Below are positions 15,601-28,404 of a stretch of DNA of 64,000 bases, in pieces. Source of the stretch: Monarcha castaneiventris obscurior (lineage: Eukaryota > Chordata > Aves > Passeriformes > Monarchidae); the NCBI GenBank assembly GCA_026261815.1, contig JAMPIT010000890.1, forward strand, positions 8,152,001 through 8,216,000, in the 5' to 3' direction. A program made the translations under genes and the position numbers. The number at the start of each line of letters is the position of its first letter. The stretch's first letter is position 1. Below the pieces are notes generated by a model, which did no database searches, was not told the origin of the DNA, and saw only the letters and a list, made by a program, of their open reading frames with translations.

Positions 15601-17831
15601 GCCATGTCTGCTGAGCTCCAGCGTGTTTAATTGTGTTGCAAAAAAGAGAAATTATTTTAGGCTGTAATACAAGTGGGTGTCTGGATTCCCTGGTCTAGAA
15701 CAATAAGATTAAGTGCTTTGTGAAAATTCAACTCAGGTAATTAAGATACAGGTTTCTGCAGTTTCCAATGCACAGGTTTGATGGCTTTTATCAGTGACTT
15801 TCAGGGCTAGAGTTGATTTTGAAAAAAAAAAGTCTTTCAAGACTCTGAGTAACTGCAACACTCTGGAGTGAAGAGGGGCATGCTCCTGCATTGGGAACAG
15901 TGTGGGGAGGAAAGGAAAAATGCAGGTGGCAGAAGGGGAGAATGCTATGGATCCCTGGGGACAAGTATTGATGTCAAACAGAAATTCCCCTTGGGACCTT
16001 GGTGCTCTGTATTATTTCTCTTCAAAATTTTGGCAGGGATGAGCTCGTCTCTCTTTTGCTCAGAATATCCAGTCCTGTCAAAACTGATAAGAATGTTCTT
16101 AGTGAAAAATATTTTCAGTGCATTGGGGACTGCCTGTTTTGACTGATTTCTTTCATCAGAGAGAGACAAATCTTTTTTTATGCACTTTAAATTATATAGT
16201 TTCATGCATTTTATTCATTTTTGTTCATCTGGAAAAGAGGTTACGTTTTACCCATTTCCTGAAGAAGATATAGTTGTCTTGACAGCAAAGAACAGGAGAA
16301 ATATTTCCCACTTTCAAACTGTGTTTTTAATTTCTTTTCATATCTTGTTATGACAATGGAAACTTGAGAAATATCAGTCAAAAACTAATAATAATTAAAA
16401 AAAAAAAAAGTTGGAAGCAGCAACTCTGGTTTTCTGTTGATGCTGCTAGGCAAGTGCCTAACCACAGAGGCTCCTGTGTGATTATTCTGTGCTTCAAAAT
16501 GGGCATGAGAGCAAAGAATGACACAGAACTTCAGTCATTTTTTCAGAAGAGATTTTTTTTTTTGTCTTGAAAAATTTTGAGTAGCAGAAATAGCATGGTG
16601 TGTTTTTAATATCTGCATTGGAAAAGAAAATTTGGATGTGCATGTTGGTCAGGTTTATGTAGCATGTTAAACTTGATTTGCGTCCATTAAATATTTTTCC
16701 TTCACTTCTGGATTCCTCTCTTCCTCTTGAAATGCTCTCAATTGACTCAGGTCAACCAAGCCAAGGGATTACATCACTTTTGTTTTTCCAAACTTGATAT
16801 TGGCAGAACCCTTTACAATTTTCAGTATGATTGGTTGGACCACTTTTGAAATACCTTTACTGTGGTTATATGGCTTTTTCTTCTGCTTGAGCTGCTGTGA
16901 AAGCCTCCCAGTGAACATGGATCTGCAGAACTGGCTGGCAAGTTGTGAATTTTTATCCTCAAATGCTTCCGCTGAGCAAATTAGCTTTGTAAGTCACTTC
17001 AGAGATCTGAAGTGCTTGGAAACTTTGAAGTGCCTCAAAACTGACATTTTGAATAATGTCAGAAGGAACTGTGTACTATTTAAGAATGGACTTAATGCTT
17101 CATTGACCTCTCAGGCAGTAATGCTTCTATATGATTTTGGAAATCCCATTAGGGACTTCTCTTCACCTTTAAGAGAGTACTCAGTGGGTGCTGCTTCAAG
17201 AATGTGGTTCATCATCCTTGAAATTAATAGGATAAAACACTTAGCTCGACTTGGAATTACTTGTTTGAAGGTGGACAGTCTCAGTGAATTATAGATTCTT
17301 TCCAGAATTAAAGTTTTTAATGCTTGCCTTTGCCCTTTAGAGCTGCTTTGTTTTCAGTCAAGGTTATCATCTGATGAAAATGACTTCATTTCACAAATGC
17401 TTCTAACTGGAACAAACATATGCTTTCCAGGAGTAGGAAGAAGTAATTAAGTGTATTTAACCCTCCATTAATTAAAAAGAATGAGGGTGTTGTAGCTAAT
17501 TTTTCATGTGAAGAGGGAAATAATAACAATATCTCCAGTAAGTTATATATTTCCACCTGAATTTGGATGCAACTTGGGTATCCTAGTCCAAAATTCCTAA
17601 TAACTGGAAAAACACATGGACAGGAGAGAGACTGAACTGCTTCTTTTAACAGGAGGCATGAAGTGATGGTAATACAAAATGGGTCATTAAATTTTAGCTT
17701 TTGAGGGTGGTGAAGGGTTCAGTTCTCAGGATTAAGGGCACAGTGCACAGCCTTGGGAGGGCTGACACATACCTATAGGTTATAATTCAGATCTTAATCC
17801 ATAATGCGTGAAAGTAGATCTACACAGATTT
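9661..17831 (+). other. GRID2: GRID2 large intron, first part
   Basis: This is the start of the 52,884-bp intron, with donor gtgagg. It is mostly unique AT-rich sequence. It holds a T15 tract at 12598-12612, a perfect hairpin at 12761-12783 and an A13 tract at 16397-16409. Near 12320-12337 there is an imperfect palindrome, cccattgaagtcattggg, of the kind seen in old dispersed repeats of sauropsids. Open frames at 16794-17294 (+) and 14978-15373 (-) match nothing I recognise. No gene was found. Confidence 0.85.
12761..12783. repeat. Perfect 10-bp hairpin with 3-nt loop
   Basis: GCAAATCCCA at 12761-12770 is exactly complementary to TGGGATTTGC at 12774-12783, with loop GAG. A 10-bp perfect stem with so tight a loop is unusual for unselected sequence. 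It is seen directly; no function is known. Confidence 0.85.
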
Positions 17832-18340
17832 AGAATCATAGAATTGTTGAGGTTGGAAAAGACCTTTAAGATCATTGGGTGCAGTGCCAAGCCCCCCCAC
17901 TAATCCCTGTCTCCAAGAAGAACATATACATGCTTTTTGAACACTTCCAGAGATGGTGACCCCACCACTTCCCTTGGCAGCCTGTTCCAGTGCTTTGCCA
18001 TCCTTTTAGTGAAGAGCCCTCCATCTTACTACAGCCTCCTCTCAAGCAGTTGTAGAGAGTGATAAGGTCTTCCCTGAGCCACCTTTTCTCCAAGCTAAAT
18101 GCCTCCAGCTCCCTAAGTCATAACACTTGTGCTCCAGACCCATAACCAGCTCTGCTGCCCTTCTCTGGACATGTTCCAGCAGCTCAATGTCTTTCTTGTA
18201 GAGAGAGGCCAAAACTGAACCTGGAATGTGAGGTGTGGCCTCACCAGTGCTGAGAGGGGAGGATCTCTGCTGTGGTCCTGCTGGCCACGCTCTTGCTGAT
18301 ACAGGCCAGGATGCCATTGGCCTTATTGGCCACCTGGGCC
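17832..18340 (-). mobile_element. CR1 LINE, 5'-truncated 3' end, antisense
   Basis: The + strand opens with agaatcatagaat, the complement of the CR1 terminal motif. It continues with classic CR1 phrases: gaggttggaaaagacc, cagcctgttccagtgctttg, accagctctgctgcccttct and gccaggatgccattggcctt. On the minus strand the segment carries the end of ORF2, with KKDIELLEHVQRRA and, in another frame, [14 protein letters not shown]. Both are hallmarks of the CR1 reverse-transcriptase protein C-terminus, followed by the 3' UTR. The frame change between those two pieces (near 18060-18090) shows a decayed, inactive copy. The 5' truncation is typical of CR1. It lies in the sense-strand intron, opposite to GRID2 transcription. 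Confidence 0.95.
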
Positions 18341-18450
18341 ATTTCACAGGATTTGAATTTGATAAATGGTCTTTGTCTTCAAGAACCGCAAGCCAAGACT
18401 GACACAATTATATGGCCTGTTGTGTTCTCCCAGCCAAATCCCACAACAAT

Positions 18451-18495
18451 ATAGAACTGTACAACAGTCCAGGCTGGACATCATCTGGTCCAACT
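18451..18495 (-). mobile_element. Short CR1-like 3'-end scrap
   Basis: The stretch ctggacatcatctggtccaac, preceded by atagaact, resembles the complement of a CR1 3' end, in which a pattern like 'ggacctctggacatcatctggtccaac' is common. It lies about 110 bp beyond the larger CR1 copy in the same orientation. It may be an older insertion interrupted by the younger one, or a separate fragment. The evidence is a short match by eye. Confidence 0.4.
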
Positions 18496-18770
18496 TTTCA
18501 ATAAATTGCTTCTAATTTGCATGTTTAGTGAAAGGTTTCTCCTTGAAGGCTGTGTGGTCTTGTAGGCTGATAAGTTGGATGAGCCTCTGTGGTATATCTG
18601 AAAGGCCTGGAATGCTCATATTATTCAAAACTTTGCTGGTACAGGTTTAAAGTAGGCAGAACTATACATTTTTTGCAGTAAAATCTCTTTGTTCCAAGTT
18701 AGTCTATTAGCAGGAAAACATAAAAATGTGTCTTTTTAGACAGTGACTAATGTGTATCAGAGACGAAACT

Positions 18771-18978
18771 TGGTTTGTTTTTTGTTTACTTGTTTGGGAG
18801 TTTTTGTGGAGGAGATATCTTTGTGTGTGTGTGGTTGGTTTGGGGGGATTTTTTGGTTGGGCTTTTTTGGGGTGGTTTTGTTGGTTTTTTGGGGGGGTTG
18901 GGTTTTGGGGGTTTTTTTTTGATGTGTTTTTATTTTGGTTTTTTCGTTTTGTTTTGGGGTTTTTTTTGGTGTTTGCGT
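18771..18978 (+). repeat. GT-rich low-complexity tract with G-quadruplex motif
   Basis: About 200 bases are made almost wholly of G and T on the + strand, with long runs of each. Within 18891-18911 the runs G7, G3 and G5 separated by tt and tttt satisfy a canonical four-tract G-quadruplex pattern, and further G4-G6 runs lie at 18842-18847 and 18869-18872. Long open frames in several registers here are composition artefacts, being glycine/phenylalanine or lysine/proline rich. Confidence 0.85.
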
Positions 18979-21443
18979 TGTGGGAAGACTGTATTTCATT
19001 TAGTATGATGCTGGATGATAATTTGCTGACAGCAGTAGGCACTATTTTCCTGCAGTGGGGTAAGCAACCCTGGTAAGTCCAACACCCTTTGCCTCTGTGG
19101 CCATAAAATATTCAGTGAGATTTTTTACTGAAGGAGAGAGAATCCAAACCAAGACATTTAATCCCTTTAGTCCTCCACATGCCGACTGTGGGATCTAGAG
19201 GAGCTAGACAAGTCATAAACTGATTGGGAAATGATGATCGTAGATTTCCACTGAGAACACCCTCTATATATCTATTTTTATATATGTGTGTGTAATATCT
19301 ACCACCCTCAGCCTTCAGAGCTGTGGGAGTAGATTTACAGCAGGCACAAATGTGAAAACATCCCTGAAGCTGCTAGAGGCTCCCAAATTAATCAGAAGGA
19401 TGTTGACATCTATAGGCAAGAGTTGGAAAGAGTTACATTAGCAAAGAGTCAAGGTTCAGCTGTTGCCTGGTGAGAGCAGGTGCCGCCCACCAGGAAGAAC
19501 AGCTTGAGTCGATGGGGAGTCTCATCTTTGGGTTGGACAAGAAAATGCACGTGGGTACAACGGATGCTAAAGAGAAAGAGGAGAAATGACACATCAGACA
19601 GTAGAAATTGCATTCCAGTGTTGTTAGCAAAACCCAGTTGAAGGTACAGTAAATCTTTGGTGGTTGTGGTGTTTTTAAGACCGATAAGAAATAAATGGTG
19701 GTATTTGAGAAGACAAAGAGAACCATCCCTGTAGTTTCAATTTGGATGCTGTATCATGTTTATAATGCACTGTAGTTTCCCACCACATAATTCAGCTCAT
19801 ATATTTCAAAATGTGGCAGAGTTTACTACGCATAAATCCATTTGTAAAGTAGAAGTTTTCAGTTAAGTCTTCTTATCTGCTAAAAGAACTCCAGGAGTAG
19901 AACTGATATGTCATTTTGTCTCAATATTGCATTTATGGCAATGCTGAGATATGTTTCCCCTAAAGTCGTTATAGCTGTATCCTGCAATTAAAAGATTCTT
20001 AAAAGTGATTTCCAGAGATAAAAAGTTACCTCTGTGTAATTGTTTAGGGACACCTTTGCAAATAATAAAAATGAGGATGGTGAAGCTTTCAATGATTTCA
20101 TAATATTTATAGTTCCTTTATAGTGTTGGAAGGTTTTTATGATTCAGCCCTAAAATTACAGTGCTCAGATTTTTGCCTGTTCTAAAGTTATGGTATAATG
20201 CCTTAATCAAAGGGTAAGTTACAACAGAATTTAATAAATATTCTTGTCATGGGGTACTCCTGTTTAAAATGCATCGCAGGAGTAATAGAAAAAGTAAAAT
20301 GGATGAAATCTCAAATACTCTACATTTTCATTTTGATAAACAGAATTAATTTTATTTGATGGAACCTCTTTAAAAAAAAAAACAAGACTTTTCAGGAAAT
20401 TGTGTGTACTAACAAGGCTTTGAAACTCTTTAGGCTAGAAGCAAATGGGGATAAACATATTTTAAGGAACTAAGAAAGGTATGTCTGGCACCTGTGGCAG
20501 ATGTCAGAAAATAGTCTCATCATTATTCCAGCACTATTCTCTCCATTTCTCAAAACCTATGAAAAATATTACAGACATTTCTTTCTGAAGTATAGCAGTG
20601 GAAAGAATATCCTTCTTGTGTAAACAGAAAAGGATAGAATGGGATAAATTGCAGGAGGTGTTATATTGAAATCTGAGCTCAAATTAATTTAGGTCATATA
20701 TGTAAATCATTTTGAAATTGGTTTAGAAAAATACAGCATAATATAAAAAAATTTACCCATTGGCGTGAAAAAAATACATTTATGTTGTTAATGTTTCCAT
20801 TTAAACTAGTAGCTTTAACATATTTTCCTGATCAGTGCTCAACCAGTCTGCTTCTGAACCTCATCACAAAGTTCTTAGTCTGAAATGCTGGATTTGATTT
20901 TAGGGCTTAATTTGTTTGTTTTAAACACACTTTTATAATAAATAATGTACTTGGAGCTCATAAAAATCTGATTTAAAGTACACATTCTAATGGAGTGCGT
21001 TAATAATGAGCCGTAAGTGTTTTATATGAATATTTTAATGCAACATTCAGTTTCTCTACACTTCTACTGATTTTGCATTATAACTTGATTGCCTTTAACA
21101 ATAATAGATTTTATTTTAAAGCCTTGATGCTGGTGTTTTGCATCAGTTTGACTCTATAAGGTTTCAGTGTTTTCAACATTAGTATTCCGCAGTAGAACTC
21201 AGGTACTCTTAGCTCTCCAAATTTATTAACTACTGATAAAATGTGTGATTTCTCCATTGAATGTGCATGTCTGAGATCTCATTAGTCACTTATTTTAAAA
21301 TAAGTGTATTATATTACTTGAGACAAATATTTCTCATAAATATAAAGTAAGAAAATAAGTCTTTTAATTAAGATGTAGTTAAATAGCATAAATCCATTAT
21401 TAAACCACTCCTACTCGCTCACTCACTGGAACAGTGTCAATTA

Positions 21444-21451
21444 ATGCAAAT
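21444..21451 (+). promoter_or_regulatory. Octamer (POU) motif in a candidate conserved block
   Basis: ATGCAAAT, the canonical POU/octamer site, sits in ttaatgcaaatttttc, within a block (about 20930-21520) rich in taat/atta cores such as tttaattaag at 21363-21372. The motif is seen directly; enhancer activity is only inferred. Confidence 0.3.
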
Positions 21452-24400
21452 TTTTCAAAATATCTCTTAACTACTTAAAGGGAGTATCAGTTCCACTCAG
21501 GCCACAGCGGTTAAACAACATTATAAACTGTTTTTCTCTCTTGCCTTGCAATCCCTGGAGCAGCCATCCAGGCCTGCTGCTGTGGGTGTGTTTCTTGCTG
21601 CTTCATTCATTTATTTTCCACAAATTAGAAGTTCTGCTTCTGACATTGGAGCCTGCTTTTCTTGCAAAGTGCGTCACAAGTGACGTTTCACTAACAAGGA
21701 ATAATGTCTGAGAATTGTAGGCTTTGCTGCAGGGATGTAGGCAATGCCTTAAAAAGCATGAAAAGTTCATTTGCACTCCAGAAAACCTGCTTAGAGAAGG
21801 TTACAAAAGAGGTTGTCTGAGCTTTGAATTAGAGAGAGATTCCAGCCTCATATCAGAACAGTTCTGTTCACATATAGATGGTAGCTAGTGTTGGGGGTCA
21901 GCAAGTATAATTCCACAAAGTTTATTCCAGAATGAGGCTACAATTTGGAAAATGAAGATGAATGGATTTTTATATTATCTGTGTAACTGTCTTTTATCAG
22001 GGAACAGATAAGGTAAACTTTCTTTTCTATGGTAGTAACAATATATAGAACTATTTTACCCAGATTTCAGTCTAGAGTGCTTGGATTGCCAGCATGTTTG
22101 GTTGCTAGCAGAAAGAGTTTGAAGTACAGCCTTTTGGTCAGTATAGACTAAGGTAAATTGCATTTCCACAGTATCTATATGGTCACAAATTACCTTTTCA
22201 AATATGTTTGAAGGACTGGAATAATTCACAGCTGGTTTGGTCTCCAGTAAAGTCACAGTGAGTCTCTTGATACACTTGATTCTGGGTAGTTGAATTGATT
22301 TCTCTGTTTGGCCTTGGGGCTTGCTGTACACAGAACAGAATGTGAAAGTTATTGTCCTCTCTTGCTGCTAAACTTACTGCTGAAGACCTTACACCCTGCT
22401 TGCTTTTAGCTTTGCTACTTACAGTGTCTGCAGGAAAGCAAGAATGACAAGAGCAAGTAAGTGATGGATATCTTCCCACATGAGAATATAATCTTTATGT
22501 GCTCTGTGACTGTAGGACACCAACAGATTGCCTTAAACAAGGACTGGTGCACTGAATACAAATGCTTTTAGCATCTGTATATACTGGAGCTTTTCTGTTC
22601 ATTCCAAAGGGGAGGGAATTTAACAGAGAGCTGATTTTGTGATGGATGTTTTTATGCTGCTTTTACAATGGGGGGTGGCAGGATGTGGGTGTATGTATGT
22701 GGTGTGATGCCAGACATGATAGGAAGTGTAAATAAGAAATTCTGATGAACTTTTTCTGGTAGTGGACCTCATCCTCCTTTCTCTAATGTGCTTGGTATGT
22801 AACATGATACTCCACATTTATTACAGATCAATTCCTCCAATTTTTTTTTTTGTTCCCAGTATATATTCCTTCTGAGCTCTTTTCTAACAGGTTTGTAACA
22901 TCTAAATTGTCAGTCATTCCCTTAGTCATTAGAAGCTGCTTCCTAGTTTGTTGTGACACTCCAGAATATTGAGACAAATCATTCTGCAAGGGGAAATCAA
23001 AACATCAATAAAGAAAACATCAATAAGAAAATGTTATGATACCTTGTTAGAGAAATGTTTGTCCTCATCATTATTTTATTTTGTGTCTTCTAATTCATTC
23101 CATTTGCCTTAGGAATTGGGGAAAAGCCCATATAAAAGCATCTGATCTAGTTAAATTCATTTTCAAAGAGGGGTTCCAAGTGCTCTAAACCTCCAAAGAC
23201 TATAGATAAAAAGAAGCGTGTTTCTCTCTTCTTCTTTTTTCCTCTCTCCTCTCCATACCTTTTGAAATGCCTTGAAAATGGCAAAGAAAATAATGCATAA
23301 CCACATGCCAGATTGGACAGGTTTTGTGTGTGATCTCTCATAAATTTTGTCAAACATAAACCCCAAAGTCTTTCTTAGAAGACAAAACATTTTCCTCTGG
23401 ACTACATCTACCCACTGAAAGGCTGTGAAAAAGAGAAAGGCACTGGCTTTTTGCCAGTTGTATTTTTTGAACTTCGGGGATAGCAGTAGATGTGCAAGAG
23501 GCCATGAACTTGAAGATGTTGCAGTCCTTTGGAGACCAAAAATAACAGACTTAGGACATATTCTAATTACAGGTTTTGGGGTAGGACAATCTAAGCTTCA
23601 CAAGCCAATAGTCCTGAGATAAGCTTGGGCAAAAAATGGATATATTAACTTCCTTAAAAACAAAAAAAATCAATCATACTGTACAGCATAGTACAGCTGC
23701 TTACCTGTAAAAAGATCTTTAGGACTTGGGAACAAAGCCTCTAACTTGCCATTTTGGGGTTTGAGAGAATGGGAATTGTGGGATGGAGCTAAGTGGTAAA
23801 GTCCTCACATACTGGAGGAGTCAATTAAAATTGAAAATAAGGCTTACACACTGCTATGAGCATGGTTCATAGTAGAAGGCAGGTATTTCTTAATATTCTG
23901 TATTGAAAAACCTCTTTGAAAAAGAAAAAAAAATCTTATTTCATAAAGACTCACAGTTTTATCTATAATCTCTTTCTATTTTCTCCAAACACAACAGTAC
24001 ACTTACTCAAGGGTGGGAGGATGTTAATTAAAAATAATACAGCATCAGCTGAATGCTCCACAGAATTTAAAATTAAATGTCTGCAGAGATTATTTGCTAT
24101 CATGCTTGCTATAAAGGTATATGGTTCTCGTACGGGATCTTCTAATAATTTGAGATATGTCACTGCCCTCTCTTGGTGAGAGTTAAAACTGTCCTCTCTT
24201 TCACAAACCCTTTTTCCTTTGTTGCAAGTGGGTTTTTGCCAGGAAAGCATAGCAAGTTGGATATTGTGGATTAATAATTATCCATGAACTTTCTGATGTT
24301 TATTTCAGCTTGTTTGTGAGTGAGCTTACTGGTTTGTTCTATGATGTGTGCACATATGTGTTTAGGAATATTTAAGTATTCAACCTTATAAAAACATCAT

Positions 24401-27400
24401 GACAATATATTCTTTTCCATAATTGTACACAAATATTTAAAAATATTTGTTAAAAATATTTAAACAAAGTCTGTGTGTCTGTGAGCAGTGAAAAAGCTAA
24501 TGACATTTTAATTTCTTGCTGGAATAGTTAGCTAGGTGCTATTTTATTAAAACCTGTCAATTTTAGGCTGCTAATTCAGGGGCATGTGTTGACAAGTAAT
24601 TTTCATCTAACACATGTGGAGAGGAGGTACTGCTGTAGAAGGCAGTTCCAAACTGCAGAAGGTATCTGGAGATATTTGCTAGCTAATTTCAACTGTTTTA
24701 TTTCAAAACTTGTGAAAACTTTCCTCCAGAACGCTGTGAAAAGAAGATCTAGATCTGCAAGCTCCCTGAGTTACCCCTGAGCTGATCCCTGATATCTGGG
24801 AGAACTAAGAAGTCATACATGGAGCCATAAACCATGACTGATTTTCTAACCACGTGCTATTATGAACAGATTTGTGAAATCACAAAAACATGAGGTTCGA
24901 TTTCCATGCCATGATTAAATCTGATTAAGTTAAATCAGGGAGTGTAGTTAAATTTCAGTCAATCCCATGTTTTACTTCAAAGCAATCAAACAAATTCTTC
25001 AATGATAGCATTATTGGTTCAGGAAGGCTGGGAGTTTATACTGCAGGAGGGACTATAATTTAGAAATGACACATATTTTTTATGTATAACTTGCAGCTCC
25101 CAAAGGGATCTTTTTGATGAGTTATGTTTCGCCGTATATTTCAGGAAGTCTATGTTATGTCAATATTTACAAAGGAGTGAATGGGAAAGAATAAACCAAT
25201 ACATCTTTTCTTTTGACAACGTGTTTCTTCAAGCCAAAGAAATGAAAGAAAACAGAAATGTGGTACACGTCCAGAGCCACAAAAGCAGTTCAGCATCTGT
25301 TCTGTTTTCAAAGCACGGAGATTATTCTTTGTACTGAGAAATACTTAAAACACAAATGGCTGTTATTGGTAGTAAATCCATGTTAGATGTTTTTAAACAG
25401 AGCCATGACTTTTTCTGTACCAAATGCAAATTTGGCAAGTGCCCCTGGTTTGAAAGGATGGAGGATTAAATGTGTCAGTGGTTAAAAGTTTGAGCTATGC
25501 CAAGAGCACAGCAACTTTCAAGAAAAAGTCTGAAAGGGAGGTAAATTGTGATGGGCAGGCAAGGAGAGCCTCCTGATGCTCACAGAGGGAAGGGATCTGC
25601 ATGTTTACTGCCTGAAGTCACTATCACCCTCCAAGTACCTCTTTGTTACCATACAGGATGTAATCTTCCAAGAAAAGATCGCTTTTTTCCTTTCCTGTCT
25701 AGCACTCAGTATGCAGCACCATGACATGAGTTTTCACTCAAGGGTTGCCAGGAACTCTGCAGATTATCCAGCCTCTTGTTTGCTGTCCTGCTTGTGATCT
25801 GTATCCATCAGTGGCCCTCTCTGAGAAACATGTGGGGAATGGTTGGACTTTTCTGGCATGCAGCAACATCAGCAGGTCTGACTTTATAATAAACGAAGGT
25901 CATTCTCTGTATGAATTCTCTTGGCTTCCCAGCAGTTTAGCCAATCAATCTGTAAGGAGCCTCTGCAAATGTCACCTTGCAAATTGACTACATACTTTGG
26001 CAGGAAATTAGAAGGAGCAAAAACACTTCAAGAACCAGGTTGAGATAGAGCTATTAAATTTTTTGCCTGTGTCTTTACTGAAAGGGGAAACAATCATATC
26101 TCTTTCAACACAGCAAAAAAGAGGAATCATGACACGTTTTAAAAATGCAGTGTATTTGATGCAGCAATCTTGGTACACAGTGTTGTGAAGTGCCTCGGGG
26201 CTGCCACACAGTTCCCTGCCTTCTTTCTTGTGTAGCTGTTATTTCAAGTCAGTCTTGTGGGATACATCCCATCCTTCCTGCGTTTTTGAAGGAGACAGGC
26301 TCCCAAGTAGCTGAAATTCTCTACTGACTATTTCTGTATTAGTAGAAAGGCCAAGTTTTAACTTAAAAGTACAAAACTGGCTGGCTGATGCATTTCTCTA
26401 TGTCTCCATTTCTCTGTGTCTGGGATTTGACTAGTCTGGGCAGTCACCCTTTGGAGGTGAGTTTTACACTGACAACTGGTGCAAGTTAGAGACGTGAGTG
26501 TGGGGCAAGCACACAGGAGCTCAAAGTGAGTGGTAGGAAGAAGCCCTTCAATAATGTTGTGGAATAACAATATATCTTTTCCTCTTTATTTTTAGTTTCT
26601 GATATCAATAACTGATACAACAGCAAGGATGTTCATTTTCATGTGTCATCATCAATGTGGGAACAGAAGAGTTTAGAATAAAAAACACTGTTTTGGGACA
26701 AGTGTGGGCAGGGAATTAATATGGCTGCTCCCTATGCTGGCTTTCTGTGTTGTCTCTCCTGCTTTGTTTTTGCTGTCCAAGTGTTCCAAGTTCAAGCAGT
26801 CAGAAATGCCAAAAACTGGATGCAGATATCTGCTCTGCTCCTCTTTACAGTTAGAATCTCACTGTCCAGTTTTTCCTACTGACTTCCTAGTAAGTTGGAA
26901 AACTAGCTGGAAAGAAAAATTTATTTGTAGCATTTTGCCACTGCCCTCAGATTTCTCCCTGTAATTCAACAAATGAAAAGAATTCCCAGTGCAGTGCCTG
27001 CTTGTAATTTTTAACTATGTGTATATCATATTTATGTAGAAATAGCTATAGTGCCTTTAAATTGCACCCCTCTCCTAAAGTGCAGAGCACTAGGAAGACC
27101 TGGGGTAGCTGAGAAGACTTTCTGGCTGAGCTCAATTTCAAGTTTAGAAAAAAGCTCATTAATATGTATATATGTGAATATACGTAGATATGTATAGGTG
27201 TATGCACACACAGCTGCTGGCCCACAGTTTTCCTACAAAACCCTAGACCACAGAGCTCTCGGTGGGAAAATAGATTGCCTGGCCTCACACACAGGATGTT
27301 CAGATATCCTGAATGGCCCAAAGGTGAGATGGATTTCTGACTCAAGTTCTTTCTGTGTATTTCTAATGCCCTAAAGCTTTTCCCTCCTGAAGATCATATA

Positions 27401-28358
27401 TCTTTTGGAAATCTGTGTTTCATAGGGTGCCTAAGTTCCTAGAATGGATTGCTTGCTTCAGGCCTGCAAAACACTCATGGGGTTGCTTCTGGACAGTAGC
27501 ACATATTACTGGCCTTTCTTTGTTTTTATTCCTGTCCTTGTCATTGAGCCCTCTTTGAGTGGAAAGTCATCCCAGCTCCTCTCTTCCCAAGTGCCCATGG
27601 TAAATGCAGAGCATCACCATCAACAGTATTTATAGCAATAATGAATCCATTTATGCTGAGACAGTTGTAGGAAATTATGCCTGTGGTTTAACTTCTGAGA
27701 TTAATGGCTTCACAGGGAGCCATTTTACCTCTTGGTTTCTCTTTTCTTCTTAACCTCCACTGCAGTTGTCCTTACATTCTTAACTCTTAATATTCTTGTC
27801 ATCAGTTTTTTTCTTCTTTTTGTCCCTCCCTAACATGATGATAGATAGACTCAGGGAGGCTATCAAATTGTATTTTCTTCTTCATCTGATAAATGAATGA
27901 ATCACTCACCAGACTTTTATCACTCTAATGTAAGTGTGTAATGAGCCAAGTGACTTGGATGGGAAATTAGAAGAGGGTCACTTGCCTTTTATTTTTTGTG
28001 TTAGGCTTTGATGGAGCAGTTCATTAGAAATACCGTGAGTCCTTACAGCAGATTTATGAGGAGGAGACAAATCTATTTTATGCTCTTAAGTCACGGTCTG
28101 GTCCCTGGTCACGACTGGGCATCACTTATTATGCTCATTTCAATCTTGCATTGTATTTGTTTTTTTCTGCCATGTAGTACTCCTTAATCTTTACACTTCA
28201 AATTTTATTCCTAATATTTAAGCACTAGTGGATGTGTTAGACTACATACTTGATCTGTAGCATATTGGATTGATTTTTCTATTGGCTTGAGTTATTCTTT
28301 GTGATAGATTCTCTTCACTGTAAACTGTATCTTCATGCAGGGTAGGAAGGATTCTTCT

Positions 28359-28404
28359 TCACACACACACATATATACATACATATATATATTTTATATA
28401 TGTA
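28359..28404 (+). repeat. CA/TA compound microsatellite
   Basis: A run of (AC) units passes into (AT)/(ATAC) units and then tatatatgtac. It is a compound dinucleotide microsatellite seen directly, likely polymorphic in length. Confidence 0.9.

Noticed and set aside
16794..17294. 166-codon open frame on the + strand, the longest non-exonic frame in the window
   Set aside because: No recognisable domain or family, no promoter or splice context, and a frame of this length is expected about once by chance in 64 kb of such composition on both strands.
18707..19076. Overlapping long frames on both strands, Gly/Phe-rich and Lys/Pro-rich
   Set aside because: Low-complexity GT tract translated; not protein-coding.
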